From Yoonia sp. (GTDB lineage Bacteria > Pseudomonadota > Alphaproteobacteria > Rhodobacterales > Rhodobacteraceae): a stretch of 64,000 bases of DNA. How positions within the stretch are numbered: position 1 is the stretch's first letter; each line of letters begins with the position of its first letter. The notes below the pieces were generated by a model. It was not told the origin of the DNA. It worked only from the letters and a program-made list of their open reading frames with translations, and searched no databases. The translations under genes and the position numbers were made by a program. The stretch spans positions 27,517 to 91,516 of the forward strand of contig NZ_JAGYJK010000002.1 of NCBI RefSeq assembly GCF_018402175.1. Reading direction: 5' to 3'. Positions 1 through 8,694 of this stretch are shown piece by piece.

Positions 1-315
1 ACCAACACACGGCCCGCGTTGGTGGCGACCGACCTGCAAGCGGTCGAGCGCGATTTTGCCTTTGTCGTGGGTGCAGATGTCGAGGCGCTGACGCTGGTCA
101 ATGCCGCGTTGGGTGCCGACAAGGCGCTGATCACCGATGTGCGGGTCTTTGACCAGTTCATCGGCGGTAATCTGGGCGAGGGTCAGAAATCCCTTGCCGT
201 CACCGTGCGCCTGCAACCCACGACCGCAACGCTGAAGGATGCCGATATCGAAGCGGTCAGCGCAAAAATCGTCGATAAGGTGACAAAGGCGACGGGCGGC
301 ATTCTGCGCGGTTAA
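1..315 (+). CDS. pheT: Phenylalanine--tRNA ligase beta subunit, C-terminal part
   Basis: This is the last 104 residues of the PheRS beta chain; the gene begins upstream of the window. The translated piece is the C-terminal ferredoxin-fold anticodon-binding domain (FDX-ACB), recognisable by RPALVATDLQAVERDFAF near its start, then the FDQFIGGNLGEGQKSLAVTV stretch and a closing region rich in valine and lysine. With PheS it charges tRNA-Phe in the cytoplasm as an alpha2beta2 enzyme. The pheS gene lies about 21 kb away on the opposite strand, so the usual pheS-pheT order is not kept here. Nothing in the visible part is broken. Identification rests on remembered family sequence, and the domain is a clear match. 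Confidence 0.93.
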   Translation, partial: TNTRPALVATDLQAVERDFAFVVGADVEALTLVNAALGADKALITDVRVFDQFIGGNLGEGQKSLAVTVRLQPTTATLKDADIEAVSAKIVDKVTKATGGILRG

Positions 316-371
316 ACTTGTCATCTGTCTGACAGGCAATCGGCGTAAAATGCCAATTGAGGGAGAATACG

Positions 372-1004
372 ATGATAGACTCAGCCATTTTCTGGGACCG
401 CGAGGCAGAAAAATACGCCGCTTCCGCCATCGGCAACCCTGCCGCATACCAGTACACACTGGGCCGGACCCGCAGTTATCTGCGCCCGACCGATCATGTG
501 CTGGAAATCGCCTGTGGGACAGGGTCGACGGCCGTGCTGTTAGCCCCGGATGTCACAAGCTATCTGGCCACGGATGTATCGCCCGAAATGATCCGCATTG
601 CGCGGGGCAAGTTGCCGGTCAAGGCGGCTGATCTGCGGTTTGATGTGGCGGGGGAATTGCCGGAAACTGGGTCGTTTGACGTGGTGCTTGCACATTCTTT
701 CTTTCACCTTGTGCCTGATATGGAACGACGTATGGCGCAGGTCTTTGATCTGCTCACGCCGGGCGGATATTTCATATCCAAGACCGCAGCGCTGAAAGGC
801 CGTGGCCTGAAATGGAGCCTGATAGGCGCGGTGATCCCGCTTGTGCAGATGCTGGGCAAAGCGCCATTCCTGCGCAAGTTCAGTGTGCAAGAATTGGAAG
901 ATGCAATATGTGCCGCCGGGTTCGAGATTATCGAAAGCGGCGATTTCGCGACCCCTGCACGCTATATCGTGGCGCGCAAACCGGGGGTGTCCAGCGGGGG
1001 TTAA
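372..1004 (+). CDS. Class I SAM-dependent methyltransferase
   Basis: A 210-residue cytoplasmic methyltransferase. Motif I for S-adenosylmethionine is VLEIACGTGS near residue 49, followed by the acidic motif (TDVSPEMI) and the post-motif FDVVLAHSFFHLV. This is the usual Rossmann layout of the Methyltransf_11/25 group. The start is placed at the ATG after GAGGGAGAATAC; a TTG five codons upstream would overlap that Shine-Dalgarno and is less likely. The substrate cannot be told from sequence. It is preceded by pheT and followed 37 bases later by ytoQ on the same strand, so a small transcription unit is possible, but no functional link is evident. Confidence 0.85.
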   Translation: MIDSAIFWDREAEKYAASAIGNPAAYQYTLGRTRSYLRPTDHVLEIACGTGSTAVLLAPDVTSYLATDVSPEMIRIARGKLPVKAADLRFDVAGELPETGSFDVVLAHSFFHLVPDMERRMAQVFDLLTPGGYFISKTAALKGRGLKWSLIGAVIPLVQMLGKAPFLRKFSVQELEDAICAAGFEIIESGDFATPARYIVARKPGVSSGG

Positions 1005-1041
1005 GACGTTAGAGTGTCGCCAAACACAGGAGACGCTGCCC

Positions 1042-1500
1042 ATGACCTTGCATATTTACCTTTCCGGCGAAATCCACACCGACTGGCGTGACCAGATCAC
1101 CATGGGGGCCGCCGATCTGGATGTCGTGTTTTCCGGGCCGGTCACGGATCATGCGGCATCAGATGATTGCGGCGTGGCGATCATGGGCGCAGAGACGCAT
1201 AAGTTCTGGCACGACCATAAAGGTGCGAAGCTTAACGCGATCCGCACAAGGCACGGGATCGAGACCGCCGATATCGTCGTGGTCCGCTTTGGTGATCAAT
1301 ACAAACAATGGAACGCCGCCTTTGACGCGGGCTATGCGGCGGCGATGGGCAAATCGCTGATCGTGATGCATGGGCCGGATCATCAACATGCGCTCAAAGA
1401 GGTGGATGCCGCGGCACTGGCCGTGGTGGAAACCCCGCAGCAGGTGGTGGATGTGCTGACCTATGTGCTGCACGGCAGCTTGCCTGATCGGCGCGGGTAA
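1042..1500 (+). CDS. YtoQ family protein
   Basis: A 152-residue soluble protein that I recognise as the YtoQ family: it opens MTLHIYLSGEIHTDWR and contains a nucleoside-2-deoxyribosyltransferase-like core (ADIVVVRFGDQYKQWN, then DAGYAAAMGKSLIVMH). Family function is not established; the fold suggests nucleotide or nucleoside handling. The ATG at 1042 follows ACAGGAGACG, a good ribosome binding site, and gives the expected N-terminus. It sits just downstream of the methyltransferase and is followed by a long imperfect inverted repeat that may end the transcript. Confidence 0.82.
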   Translation: MTLHIYLSGEIHTDWRDQITMGAADLDVVFSGPVTDHAASDDCGVAIMGAETHKFWHDHKGAKLNAIRTRHGIETADIVVVRFGDQYKQWNAAFDAGYAAAMGKSLIVMHGPDHQHALKEVDAAALAVVETPQQVVDVLTYVLHGSLPDRRG

Positions 1501-1505
1501 ATTGG

Positions 1506-1576
1506 GCGCGTGTCGGGGTGAACCCCGACCTACAGTTTCCCACCCCTCGTAGGCCGGGGTTCACCCCGGCTTGCGC
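1506..1576. repeat. Imperfect inverted repeat, 28-base arms
   Basis: The arms at 1506-1533 and 1549-1576 are near-perfect reverse complements, and each contains its own small palindrome (CGGGGTGAACCCCG on the left, CCGGGGTTCACCCCGG on the right). The structure follows the ytoQ stop codon by only a few bases. It could act as a transcription terminator without a U-tract, or be a member of a dispersed palindromic repeat family; similar GGTTCACCCC palindromes are common between alphaproteobacterial genes. Confidence 0.7.
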
Positions 1577-1662
1577 CACAAGAAAACCGATGGCTTTATC
1601 ATGCCGGGTTGCTAAAATCTGACACAGTTATGTGCAGAACGAGTCAACCAAAGGAACACCGC

Positions 1663-2049
1663 ATGTTAAACGAATTCAAGGACTTCATCGCCAAGGGCAG
1701 CGTGATGGATCTGGCCGTCGGTATCATCATCGGCGCAGCGTTTACCGCCATCGTCAGCAGTCTTGTCAATGATCTGATCCAACCACTGATCGGGCTGATC
1801 ATCGGCGGGATCGACTTTAGCGGGCTCAGCTTTGGTCTGGGTGACGCGCAATTCATGTATGGCAATTTCATCACCGCGACGATCAATTTTCTGATCATCG
1901 CATTCGTGGTGTTCATGCTGGTTAAGGCGGTCAACCGCGTCAAATCCATCGCGGACAAACCCGATGACATCGCGCCAGAGGTCAAGACCGGCCCGTCCGA
2001 ACTGGATATCCTGATCGAAATCCGTGACGCGCTGGCCAAACGGCCCTAA
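1663..2049 (+). CDS. mscL: Large-conductance mechanosensitive channel MscL
   Basis: A 128-residue inner-membrane channel that opens under membrane tension and releases solutes on hypo-osmotic shock. The N-terminal amphipathic helix and TM1 ([20 protein letters not shown]...) and TM2 ([23 protein letters not shown]) are typical, with a charged cytoplasmic tail ending in a helix ([13 protein letters not shown]). Length is close to the family norm of about 135. The ATG at 1663 follows AAAGGAACACC. The gene converges with ald, and both share the hairpin at 2058. For a marine organism taking up compatible solutes such as glycine betaine, this role fits. Confidence 0.96.
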   Translation: MLNEFKDFIAKGSVMDLAVGIIIGAAFTAIVSSLVNDLIQPLIGLIIGGIDFSGLSFGLGDAQFMYGNFITATINFLIIAFVVFMLVKAVNRVKSIADKPDDIAPEVKTGPSELDILIEIRDALAKRP

Positions 2050-2057
2050 GCCACGAC

Positions 2058-2083
2058 AGGCCCGCCTCGCAGCGGGCCTTTTC
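2058..2083. terminator. Bidirectional hairpin between mscL and ald
   Basis: The stem AGGCCCGC (2058-2065) pairs with GCGGGCCT (2072-2079) across a six-base loop, followed by a short T run on the plus strand. It lies between the convergent stops of mscL and ald and would serve mscL best as a Rho-independent terminator. Confidence 0.8.
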
Positions 2084-2085
2084 GG

Positions 2086-3204
2086 CTACGCCTTCAGCGC
2101 CAAGGCAGGCGACAGCACGTCGATGCCCAGTGCCTTGCCGACAGCGTAATAGGTCAGCCGCCCGGCATGCACGTTCAGCCCGGCCAGCAGATGCGGATCA
2201 TCCTCGCAGGCCTGCCGCCAGCCTTTATCAGCCAGCGCCAGCATGAACGGCATTGTCGCATTGCCCAGCGCGATGGTCGATGTGCGCGCCACCGCGCCGG
2301 GCATGTTCGCCACGCAATAGTGCATGATACCGTCCACGTCATAGATCGGGTCCTGATGCGTCGTGGCGCGGGATGTCTCGAAACAGCCGCCCTGATCAAT
2401 CGCCACATCGACCAGCACGGCGCCCTGTTTCAGCTCGGACAGTTGCGCGCGTGAAATCAGCTTGGGTGCCGCCGCACCGGGGATCAGCACTGCGCCGATG
2501 ATCATATCCGCCTCGCGGGCCAGCGCGATCGTATTGGCCTTGCTGGCATAGCTGGTCTTGAACTGACCGCCAAAAGTATCATCCAGATAGCGCAAGCGCG
2601 GCAGCGACCGGTCCAGCACGGTCACATCTGCCCCCATCCCTGCGGCGATCCGCGCGGCATGGGTGCCAACGACACCGCCGCCGATCACAACGACCCGCGC
2701 GGGGCCAACACCGGGCACACCGCCCATCAGAACACCGCGCCCGCCATTGGCCTTTTGCAGCGTCCATGCGCCCACCTGCGGCGCAAGCCTGCCCGCGACC
2801 TCGGACATCGGGGCGAGCAAGGGCAGACCGCCGCGATCATCGGTAACGGTTTCATAGGCGATGCAGGTCGCACCGGACGCCATCAGGTCGCGCGTCTGGT
2901 CGGGGTCGGGCGCCAGATGCAGATAGGTGAACAGGATCTGACCTTCGCGCAGCATCTTGCGTTCCACAGGCTGCGGTTCCTTGACCTTCACAATCATGTC
3001 AGCGATGGCGAATATCTCTGCAGCCGTCCCCGCGATCTGCGCACCGGCGGCGATATAATCATCATCGCTGAACCCCGCACCGATGCCTGCGCCGGTTTCG
3101 ATGATGACCTTGTGGCCGTGTGCGACAGCCTCTTGCGCGGCATCGGGGGTGACCCCGACCCGAAATTCCTGTGGTTTGATTTCTTTTGGACAGCCAATCA
3201 GCAT
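2086..3204 (-). CDS. ald: Alanine dehydrogenase
   Basis: A 372-residue NAD-dependent enzyme that interconverts L-alanine and pyruvate plus ammonia. The N-terminal catalytic domain shows the lysine in IVKVKEPQP and the histidine in FTYLHLAPDPDQ, and the NAD-binding Rossmann motif is VVVIGGGVVGTHAA around residue 170. The later VDVAIDQGGCFETS segment is also characteristic. Length matches the family (about 370). The gene is transcribed divergently from an Lrp/AsnC-family regulator, the arrangement known for AldR control, so alanine-responsive induction is likely. A perfect TATAAT on this strand lies about 100 bases upstream of the start codon. Confidence 0.95.
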   Translation of the reverse strand: MLIGCPKEIKPQEFRVGVTPDAAQEAVAHGHKVIIETGAGIGAGFSDDDYIAAGAQIAGTAAEIFAIADMIVKVKEPQPVERKMLREGQILFTYLHLAPDPDQTRDLMASGATCIAYETVTDDRGGLPLLAPMSEVAGRLAPQVGAWTLQKANGGRGVLMGGVPGVGPARVVVIGGGVVGTHAARIAAGMGADVTVLDRSLPRLRYLDDTFGGQFKTSYASKANTIALAREADMIIGAVLIPGAAAPKLISRAQLSELKQGAVLVDVAIDQGGCFETSRATTHQDPIYDVDGIMHYCVANMPGAVARTSTIALGNATMPFMLALADKGWRQACEDDPHLLAGLNVHAGRLTYYAVGKALGIDVLSPALALKA

Positions 3205-3340
3205 TGCGAACCTCCCGCGTTATGGGTTCATCTGTGCATGCGTGCCGTTGCAACTTCTTGGGATTATGTGTTGGTTGATGGTATGAGTCGCGCTAGGATC
3301 GCGCGTATTATAGACAATTCATGAAAGGATCTTGCACGCA
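3205..3340. promoter_or_regulatory. ald / Lrp-type regulator divergent promoter region
   Basis: The 136-base gap between the divergent starts carries overlapping -10-like boxes around 3306-3312: TATTAT on the plus strand for the regulator and TATAAT on the minus strand for ald. I see no convincing -35 for ald at 17 bases, which would fit an activator-dependent promoter bound by the Lrp-type protein. The exact operator sites cannot be assigned by eye. Confidence 0.45.
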
Positions 3341-3799
3341 ATGGATCTCGATAGCATCGACCGCCGAATCCTCGCTGTTTTGCAGAAATCGGGGCGCATT
3401 TCCAACGCGGACCTGTCAGAGGTCGCGAACCTGTCGCCGTCCGCCTGTCACCGGCGGGTGCAGCGGCTGGAAAAGGACGGATATATCCGCGAATATGTCG
3501 CCCTGCTGGACCCACGCAAAATGGGGCGACCCACGACCGTTTTCGTTGAAATTACGCTCAGCGGTCAGGCAGACGAAGTGTTGGACGCGTTCGAAAAAGC
3601 CGTGGCCAAGGTGCCGGACGTGCTGGAATGTCATCTGATGGCGGGCACGGCGGATTACCTGCTCAAGGTCGTGGCCGGCGATACCGAGGATTTCGCCCGC
3701 ATCCATCGCAAACATCTGGCGACATTGCCGGGCGTGGCGCAGATGCAATCGTCATTCGCGCTGCGCAATGTGCGCCAGACGACGGCCTTGCCAGTCTAG
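3341..3799 (+). CDS. Lrp/AsnC family transcriptional regulator, AldR-like
   Basis: A 152-residue regulator with an N-terminal helix-turn-helix (LDSIDRRILAVLQKSGRISNADLSEVANLSPSA...) and a C-terminal RAM/ligand-binding domain (VFVEITLSG..., ending VAQMQSSFALRNVRQT). Proteins of this family form dimers or octamers and respond to amino acids. The ATG at 3341 follows GAAAGGA; a TTG three codons earlier is too close to it. Its divergent position next to ald makes it a probable alanine-responsive activator of ald. That pairing is inferred from context and known AldR systems; the sequence itself only shows the family. Confidence 0.9.
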   Translation: MDLDSIDRRILAVLQKSGRISNADLSEVANLSPSACHRRVQRLEKDGYIREYVALLDPRKMGRPTTVFVEITLSGQADEVLDAFEKAVAKVPDVLECHLMAGTADYLLKVVAGDTEDFARIHRKHLATLPGVAQMQSSFALRNVRQTTALPV

Positions 3800-3901
3800 A
3801 CAATTTTGATGCAGCGGCATTTCGCCCTAGCATTGCGAAAGCCAAACCACCTAACGCGCGACACTTGGCCCGACCTGACCGGTGGTGGTATCGCGCTGTA
3901 T

Positions 3902-5134
3902 TCACTGATGATGGCCATCGTCATTGGACTGCGCTGATATCTCGCCTGCCTTGGGCGTCAACCCGTAAGCTGCGGCAAGGTTCCAGACATGGGCGGGAAC
4001 CATATTCTTGATCTTGGCCGGTTCTTCGCGGCGCAGATGCAGGATGGTTTCCGCCGCTTTCATCTCGACCCGCGCGCGGGCGAATTCCAGCCCACGCGGC
4101 CCGATCTTGGGCATCAGCCAGCCCATGATCCCGCGCATGAAATCGGGCATGCGGCGCAGGGGAAGGCCCCCCGCCGCCAGCCGCGTATTTTCGACAAAGC
4201 CTCTGACCGCCCCCGCCCGCTTGCCGCGTGATCCGGGTGCGGCCAGCGTGACCTCTGCACCCAAGCCGTCCAGCATTTCCTGCCCGCGCGCGTTGCGTAC
4301 GATCAGCCATTGCTCGCCCTCGCCCGCCATATAGCCCACGGTGATATCGGCCAGCCGGTTGGTGTAATCCACGCAGGTCCGGCAGGTCGTAGGAAAGAAA
4401 TCGCGCGGCAGGTCCGAGATCGGCAGCTTCAGGAACGGGATCAGGCGGCGACTGCCATCGGCAAAGCGCAATTCAACATGATAGTCAGCGCGGAATTCCA
4501 GATAGGTCACGGTATCGGGCGCGTCCGTCAGGCGGGCCAGAAAACCGTGGAAATTCTCGGTCGTGGTATTGTCCGAACAGGGCGTGCCGATGACATAGAT
4601 CCGATCAAACCCCAACTGCGCCTCGAGCGCGCGCAAGGCGTAGATCTGGCACGGAATCCCGATCACGGCGATCCGCCTGTGCCCCGCCGCGCGCGCCGGT
4701 TCCAACAGGGCCAGCAGGGGCGCATAGCCCATGCGCATCCCCCGCGCCTCGGCCATATCGGCGGCATCGGTGATGATCGCAGGGCGCGGGCGCCAGCGGT
4801 CGGCGGGGTCCGGCACCATCGTCAGCACTGCATCGACAGCGCCAGTTTCCAACAGCCGTTCGGCCAGCCGCGTCGTCAGGCCGGTCCATTGCGCGCCTTG
4901 GCGAGCAGGCTGCAAGGCCGCACGATACATCGCGCCCGTAACGCCGAAGAACGGCTCGTCCCCCTGCGCGCCAGCGGCGCGGCCATGCACGCGGGCCTCC
5001 ATCGCGGGGTAATCGGGTTTGATGAACTGGCAGGCCTTGCCACAGGCGCTGGCATCCGCCATCCGCGACACGCCGCAATCGGTGCAAAGCCCGCGCGGGG
5101 CCGGTTGGGCGAAATCGGGCGTGTTGATCGTCAT
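3902..5134 (-). CDS. FrhB/BciB-like coenzyme F420 hydrogenase beta-subunit family protein
   Basis: A 410-residue cytoplasmic protein of the FrhB family (N- and C-terminal F420 hydrogenase/dehydrogenase beta domains). The N-terminus has four cysteines (CTDCG..., ACGKACQF), and further conserved cysteines occur in VIGIPCQIYALR, VIGTPCSDN and FFPTTCRTCVDYTN, consistent with one or two [4Fe-4S] clusters plus flavin. Relatives include ferredoxin-dependent divinyl-chlorophyllide 8-vinyl reductase (BciB/F-DVR) and 7-hydroxymethyl chlorophyll a reductase, but also many uncharacterised bacterial proteins. No bacteriochlorophyll genes are intact in the window, so a pigment role is not supported by context. 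It stands alone, convergent with the Lrp-type gene. Start at the ATG ending 5134. Confidence 0.8.
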   Translation of the reverse strand: MTINTPDFAQPAPRGLCTDCGVSRMADASACGKACQFIKPDYPAMEARVHGRAAGAQGDEPFFGVTGAMYRAALQPARQGAQWTGLTTRLAERLLETGAVDAVLTMVPDPADRWRPRPAIITDAADMAEARGMRMGYAPLLALLEPARAAGHRRIAVIGIPCQIYALRALEAQLGFDRIYVIGTPCSDNTTTENFHGFLARLTDAPDTVTYLEFRADYHVELRFADGSRRLIPFLKLPISDLPRDFFPTTCRTCVDYTNRLADITVGYMAGEGEQWLIVRNARGQEMLDGLGAEVTLAAPGSRGKRAGAVRGFVENTRLAAGGLPLRRMPDFMRGIMGWLMPKIGPRGLEFARARVEMKAAETILHLRREEPAKIKNMVPAHVWNLAAAYGLTPKAGEISAQSNDDGHHQ

Positions 5135-5252
5135 GCCGCGACCTTACCCTGCCATGCCCCCCTGTCCAGTTTGATTTACACTTTGCGACGGCCCTTTTCC
5201 TTAGGGAACTGACGCGGTAAGAGGCAGCACTTGCAAACAAGGAGCCAGCCAA

Positions 5253-6275
5253 ATGGGCTATCGAATCGCTATTGTCGGCGCCACGGGCAACGTGGGCCGC
5301 GAAATGCTGAACATCCTCCATGAACGGACCTTTCCGGTGGATGAAATCGTCGCACTTGCCAGCCGCCGGTCGCTGGGTAGCGAAGTCAGCTTTGGCGATA
5401 CCACCCTTAAGACCAAGGATCTGGACACCTTCGATTTCACCGGCTGGGACATCGCGTTGTTCGCCGTCGGGTCCGAGGCGACCAAGACCTATGCGCCCAA
5501 GGCTGCTAAGGCCGGTTGCGTCGTGATCGATAATTCCTCGCTATATCGCTATGATCCTGATGTGCCGCTGATCGTGCCCGAAGTGAACGCGCAGGCGATC
5601 CACGGCTATTCCAAGAAAAATATCATTGCGAACCCCAATTGTTCGACTGCCCAGATGGTTGTGGCACTCAAACCGCTGCATGACCGTGCGCGGATCAAGC
5701 GGGTTGTCGTCAGCACCTATCAATCGGTGTCCGGGGCCGGCAAGGAAGGCATCGACGAGCTTTGGGACCAGACCAAAAGCATCTACAACCCCACCGACAG
5801 CAAGCCACCCAAGAAATTCACCAAGCAGATCGCGTTCAACGTGATCCCGCATATCGACGTGTTCCTTGACGATGGTTCGACCAAGGAAGAATGGAAAATG
5901 GTCGCCGAGACCAAGAAGATCCTTGATGCCAAGATCAAAGTTACCGCGACCTGCGTGCGCGTGCCGGTCTTTGTCGGCCATTCGGAATCGATCAACATCG
6001 AATTCGAGGATTTTCTGGACGAACACGAAGCCCGCGACATCCTGCGCGAAAGCCCCGGCATCATGGTGATCGACAAACGCGAGGACGGCGGCTACGTCAC
6101 CCCGATCGAATGTGTGGGCGATTACGCGACGTTCATCAGCCGCATCCGGCAGGACAGCACGATCGACAACGGTCTGAACCTATGGTGCGTGTCCGACAAC
6201 CTGCGCAAGGGGGCCGCGCTGAACGCCGTGCAGATCGCCGAAGTTCTGGGGCGCGAGTGTCTGAAAAAAGGCTGA
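5253..6275 (+). CDS. asd: Aspartate-semialdehyde dehydrogenase
   Basis: A 340-residue NADPH-dependent enzyme that reduces aspartyl phosphate to aspartate semialdehyde, the branch step to lysine/diaminopimelate, threonine and methionine. The NADP site GATGNVGREM lies at residues 8-17, the catalytic cysteine is in NPNCSTAQMV, and the substrate-binding histidine region is VFVGHSESINIEF. The ATG at 5253 follows AAGGAGCCAGCC. The gene is monocistronic here and closed by a strong hairpin at 6298. It works with dapE further along the window in diaminopimelate synthesis. Confidence 0.95.
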   Translation: MGYRIAIVGATGNVGREMLNILHERTFPVDEIVALASRRSLGSEVSFGDTTLKTKDLDTFDFTGWDIALFAVGSEATKTYAPKAAKAGCVVIDNSSLYRYDPDVPLIVPEVNAQAIHGYSKKNIIANPNCSTAQMVVALKPLHDRARIKRVVVSTYQSVSGAGKEGIDELWDQTKSIYNPTDSKPPKKFTKQIAFNVIPHIDVFLDDGSTKEEWKMVAETKKILDAKIKVTATCVRVPVFVGHSESINIEFEDFLDEHEARDILRESPGIMVIDKREDGGYVTPIECVGDYATFISRIRQDSTIDNGLNLWCVSDNLRKGAALNAVQIAEVLGRECLKKG

Positions 6276-6297
6276 TCGCCTGACAGGTCTGATTGAA

Positions 6298-6327
6298 AGA
6301 GGCGCTGATCCAGCGCCTCTTTTTTTA
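6298..6327 (+). terminator. Rho-independent terminator of asd
   Basis: The nine-base stem AGAGGCGCT (6298-6306) pairs with AGCGCCTCT (6312-6320), and an uninterrupted run of T follows. It sits about 25 bases after the asd stop codon. Confidence 0.92.
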
Positions 6328-6416
6328 TGCGGCGAATTCTGCCGATGGTTGATTTCAGGGCATGCGACATAGCGTCTTTCAGGATATTTCTGGTGCAGAC
6401 ACCTTGGAGTTTTGTA

Positions 6417-8063
6417 ATGATTCGTCTTTTTGTGACCACCAGCTTGCTTGCCCTCGCCGCCCCTGCCTTTGCCGACACCATCACCGGACAGGCGCGTGTC
6501 GATACCGTCACGATCTATCCCGGTCTTGCGACCGTAACGCGGCTGGTGACGCTGGATTTGCCCGCAGGCCAGCATGACATCATCATCCCTGATCTGCCGC
6601 AGGGCCTGTCTGCTGACGGGCTGCGCATTGCTGCACCGGCGCAGGTCCGGCTGGGCGCGGTCAATCTTGCCTTTGACCGTTTGCCGGTGACGCCCGACCA
6701 GTCCAGCCCTGCCATTCTGGCCGCCCGCGCAGAGGTTGACCGTCTGGAAGAAGTGCTGCGCGAAAGCGATACCGCCATCGCCGCGATCCGCTTGCGCGCG
6801 CAGGCCGCCGAGGACCAGATCGCCTTTCTGCAAAGCCTTGGGCAGGCCAGCGCGGGCGAAAGCCTGACCACCATCGCCGACATTCAGGCCCTGGCACAGA
6901 TGGTCGGGTCGGAAACGCTGGCGCTGCGCATCGCCGCCTTTGCCGCCGAACAAGAGGCGCAGGCCGCCACCCGCGCGCGCAAAGATGATGTTGACGCGCT
7001 GGACGATGCCCGCCGCGCCTTGGCCGCCCTGCTGGCCCCCACGGATCAAGGATCGGTGCTGCGTTTCAAACTGGATGCCGCCGAGGCGGGCGAGGTCACG
7101 CTGGAAATCGACACGACCGAAAGTTTTGCCAACTGGTCGCCGGTCTATGACCTGCGCCTGACCACGGGCGACGATCCGCAGTTGGACATCGACCGCGCGG
7201 TCGTCATCAGTCAGGCCACCGGTCAGGATTGGCTAGACGTGCAGCTGGTCCTGTCCACCGCGCGCCCCGGCGACCAGATCGCGCCCGGCGGGGCTTGGGC
7301 AGAGCTGCGCCACATCATCTCCGAAGACGCGCTGGCGGGCGAAACGACAGGCATGGCCGATGCGCCGATGCCCTTGCAGCGCAACAGCGCCGTCATGGCC
7401 GCCCCGATGATGGACACGGCCCCGATCACCGCACAGGCCGATTTCAGCGGTGTGGCTGTGAGTTATGTCTATCCAAACCGCGTCGATATCCGCAACGGGG
7501 TCGAGGATTTGCGCCTGCCGCTGGACCAGTTGTCCTTTGATACGGATGTCTGGGCCGAGGCGACACCGATGACAGATACCAATGCCTATCGCATGGCTGA
7601 ATTTACCAACACCACCGACGAAATCCTGCTGCCCGGTCGCGCGATGCTGCATGCGGACGGCACGATGATCGGGTTCAGCCACCTGCCTCTGCTGGCGGCG
7701 GGGGCCGATCTGGACATAGGATTCGGTCCGCTGGACGGGCTACGCCTCACGCGGATCACGCCGGACAGGTCGACAGGCGACAGGGGCGTGTTTTCGGCGT
7801 CCAATCAACTGGTCGAACGCACCGTCCTGACGGTAGAAAACCTGACAGGTCAGGATTGGGATGTGCTGCTGCGCGATGCTGTCCCCTATTCCGAACAGGA
7901 CGATCTGCAGGTCAGCTTGACCGCCGTGCCAGAACCCACGCGCCGCGACCCCGACGGCGCACGCGGGATCGTGGAATGGGACCTGAGCGTGCCAGCGGGT
8001 GCCGAACAAGAGGTGGTTATGGAAACAACCCTGCGCTGGCCCAGCGGTTACGTGCTGCGCTAG
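6417..8063 (+). CDS. DUF4139 domain protein (mucoidy inhibitor MuiA-like), exported
   Basis: A 548-residue protein with a clear Sec signal peptide (MIRLFVTTSLLALAAPAFA, cleavage before DTITG), so probably periplasmic or surface-associated. The N-terminal part matches DUF4140 (VDTVTIYPGLATVTRLVTLD and a coiled-coil stretch around residues 95-150), and the C-terminal part matches DUF4139, with beta-rich repeats and NLTGQDWDVLLRDAVPYSEQ near the end. Family function is unsettled. The ATG at 6417 follows CTTGGAG and gives a proper signal peptide; in-frame starts further up do not. Its last four bases overlap the convergent small gene on the other strand. Confidence 0.85.
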   Translation: MIRLFVTTSLLALAAPAFADTITGQARVDTVTIYPGLATVTRLVTLDLPAGQHDIIIPDLPQGLSADGLRIAAPAQVRLGAVNLAFDRLPVTPDQSSPAILAARAEVDRLEEVLRESDTAIAAIRLRAQAAEDQIAFLQSLGQASAGESLTTIADIQALAQMVGSETLALRIAAFAAEQEAQAATRARKDDVDALDDARRALAALLAPTDQGSVLRFKLDAAEAGEVTLEIDTTESFANWSPVYDLRLTTGDDPQLDIDRAVVISQATGQDWLDVQLVLSTARPGDQIAPGGAWAELRHIISEDALAGETTGMADAPMPLQRNSAVMAAPMMDTAPITAQADFSGVAVSYVYPNRVDIRNGVEDLRLPLDQLSFDTDVWAEATPMTDTNAYRMAEFTNTTDEILLPGRAMLHADGTMIGFSHLPLLAAGADLDIGFGPLDGLRLTRITPDRSTGDRGVFSASNQLVERTVLTVENLTGQDWDVLLRDAVPYSEQDDLQVSLTAVPEPTRRDPDGARGIVEWDLSVPAGAEQEVVMETTLRWPSGYVLR

Positions 8064-8608
8064 CGGTCGGGCAGGTCAAGGATGCCTTGCACATAGTCGA
8101 TCTTGGGCGTGCGGAACCTCATCGCTGCCCAAGCACCGATCAGGCGCAGAAAGAACCTTGGCGAATGCGTTTTGAGATTGGGAACGTCGCGTGGCAAGAT
8201 GGACGGATCATCAAGATCACCGGTCATGGTCCGCATTTGTAGCGGTGGCAGCGTGCCGATAGGCCATAAATGCCCATAAAGGTCGATCCAATGCCCTTGG
8301 GTAAAGTCGAGAAACATCGGAGTGTTGCAGCAGGCCGCAACGACGCGACGGGTCTTGGTGGTATCTGTCAGCCTAAACTCTCGTAAGTGGGCAGCACCTT
8401 TGCTGCACCGCACGCGATCTTTGCGATACATGACCATCCGTATTCCACCAGAAGATTCCCGCAAAGGCGGCGCACCGTGCAGCGCCCGCATCATGTCAGC
8501 CGCTGTGCGACAGGACGTGCAATGGCATTCCGTGCTCAAGATCGGGCTTTTCTGGGCCTCCATCTCGACGGCACCACAAGCGCAATTGAGGTAGGTTGTC
8601 CCTTGCAT
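8060..8608 (-). CDS. GFA-like zinc protein (DUF6151-type)
   Basis: A 182-residue protein with the cysteine pattern of the glutathione-dependent formaldehyde-activating (GFA) fold: CACGAVEM near the N-terminus, CHCTSCRT about residue 30, and VAACCNTPMFLDF about residue 93. These cysteines would bind one or two zinc ions. I recall this long GFA-like variant as DUF6151, with no known reaction. It converges on the DUF4139 gene with a four-base overlap of stop codons. No strong Shine-Dalgarno precedes the ATG, so the exact start is less certain. Confidence 0.72.
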   Translation of the reverse strand: MQGTTYLNCACGAVEMEAQKSPILSTECHCTSCRTAADMMRALHGAPPLRESSGGIRMVMYRKDRVRCSKGAAHLREFRLTDTTKTRRVVAACCNTPMFLDFTQGHWIDLYGHLWPIGTLPPLQMRTMTGDLDDPSILPRDVPNLKTHSPRFFLRLIGAWAAMRFRTPKIDYVQGILDLPDR

Positions 8609-8694
8609 TGTGCACCTATTGCGTCAGAGCCTTGATAACACACTCGCACGTCTGCCCCTTGTCGCGTAGCGCGCGCCGCGCTGGTTCCGGTTGG

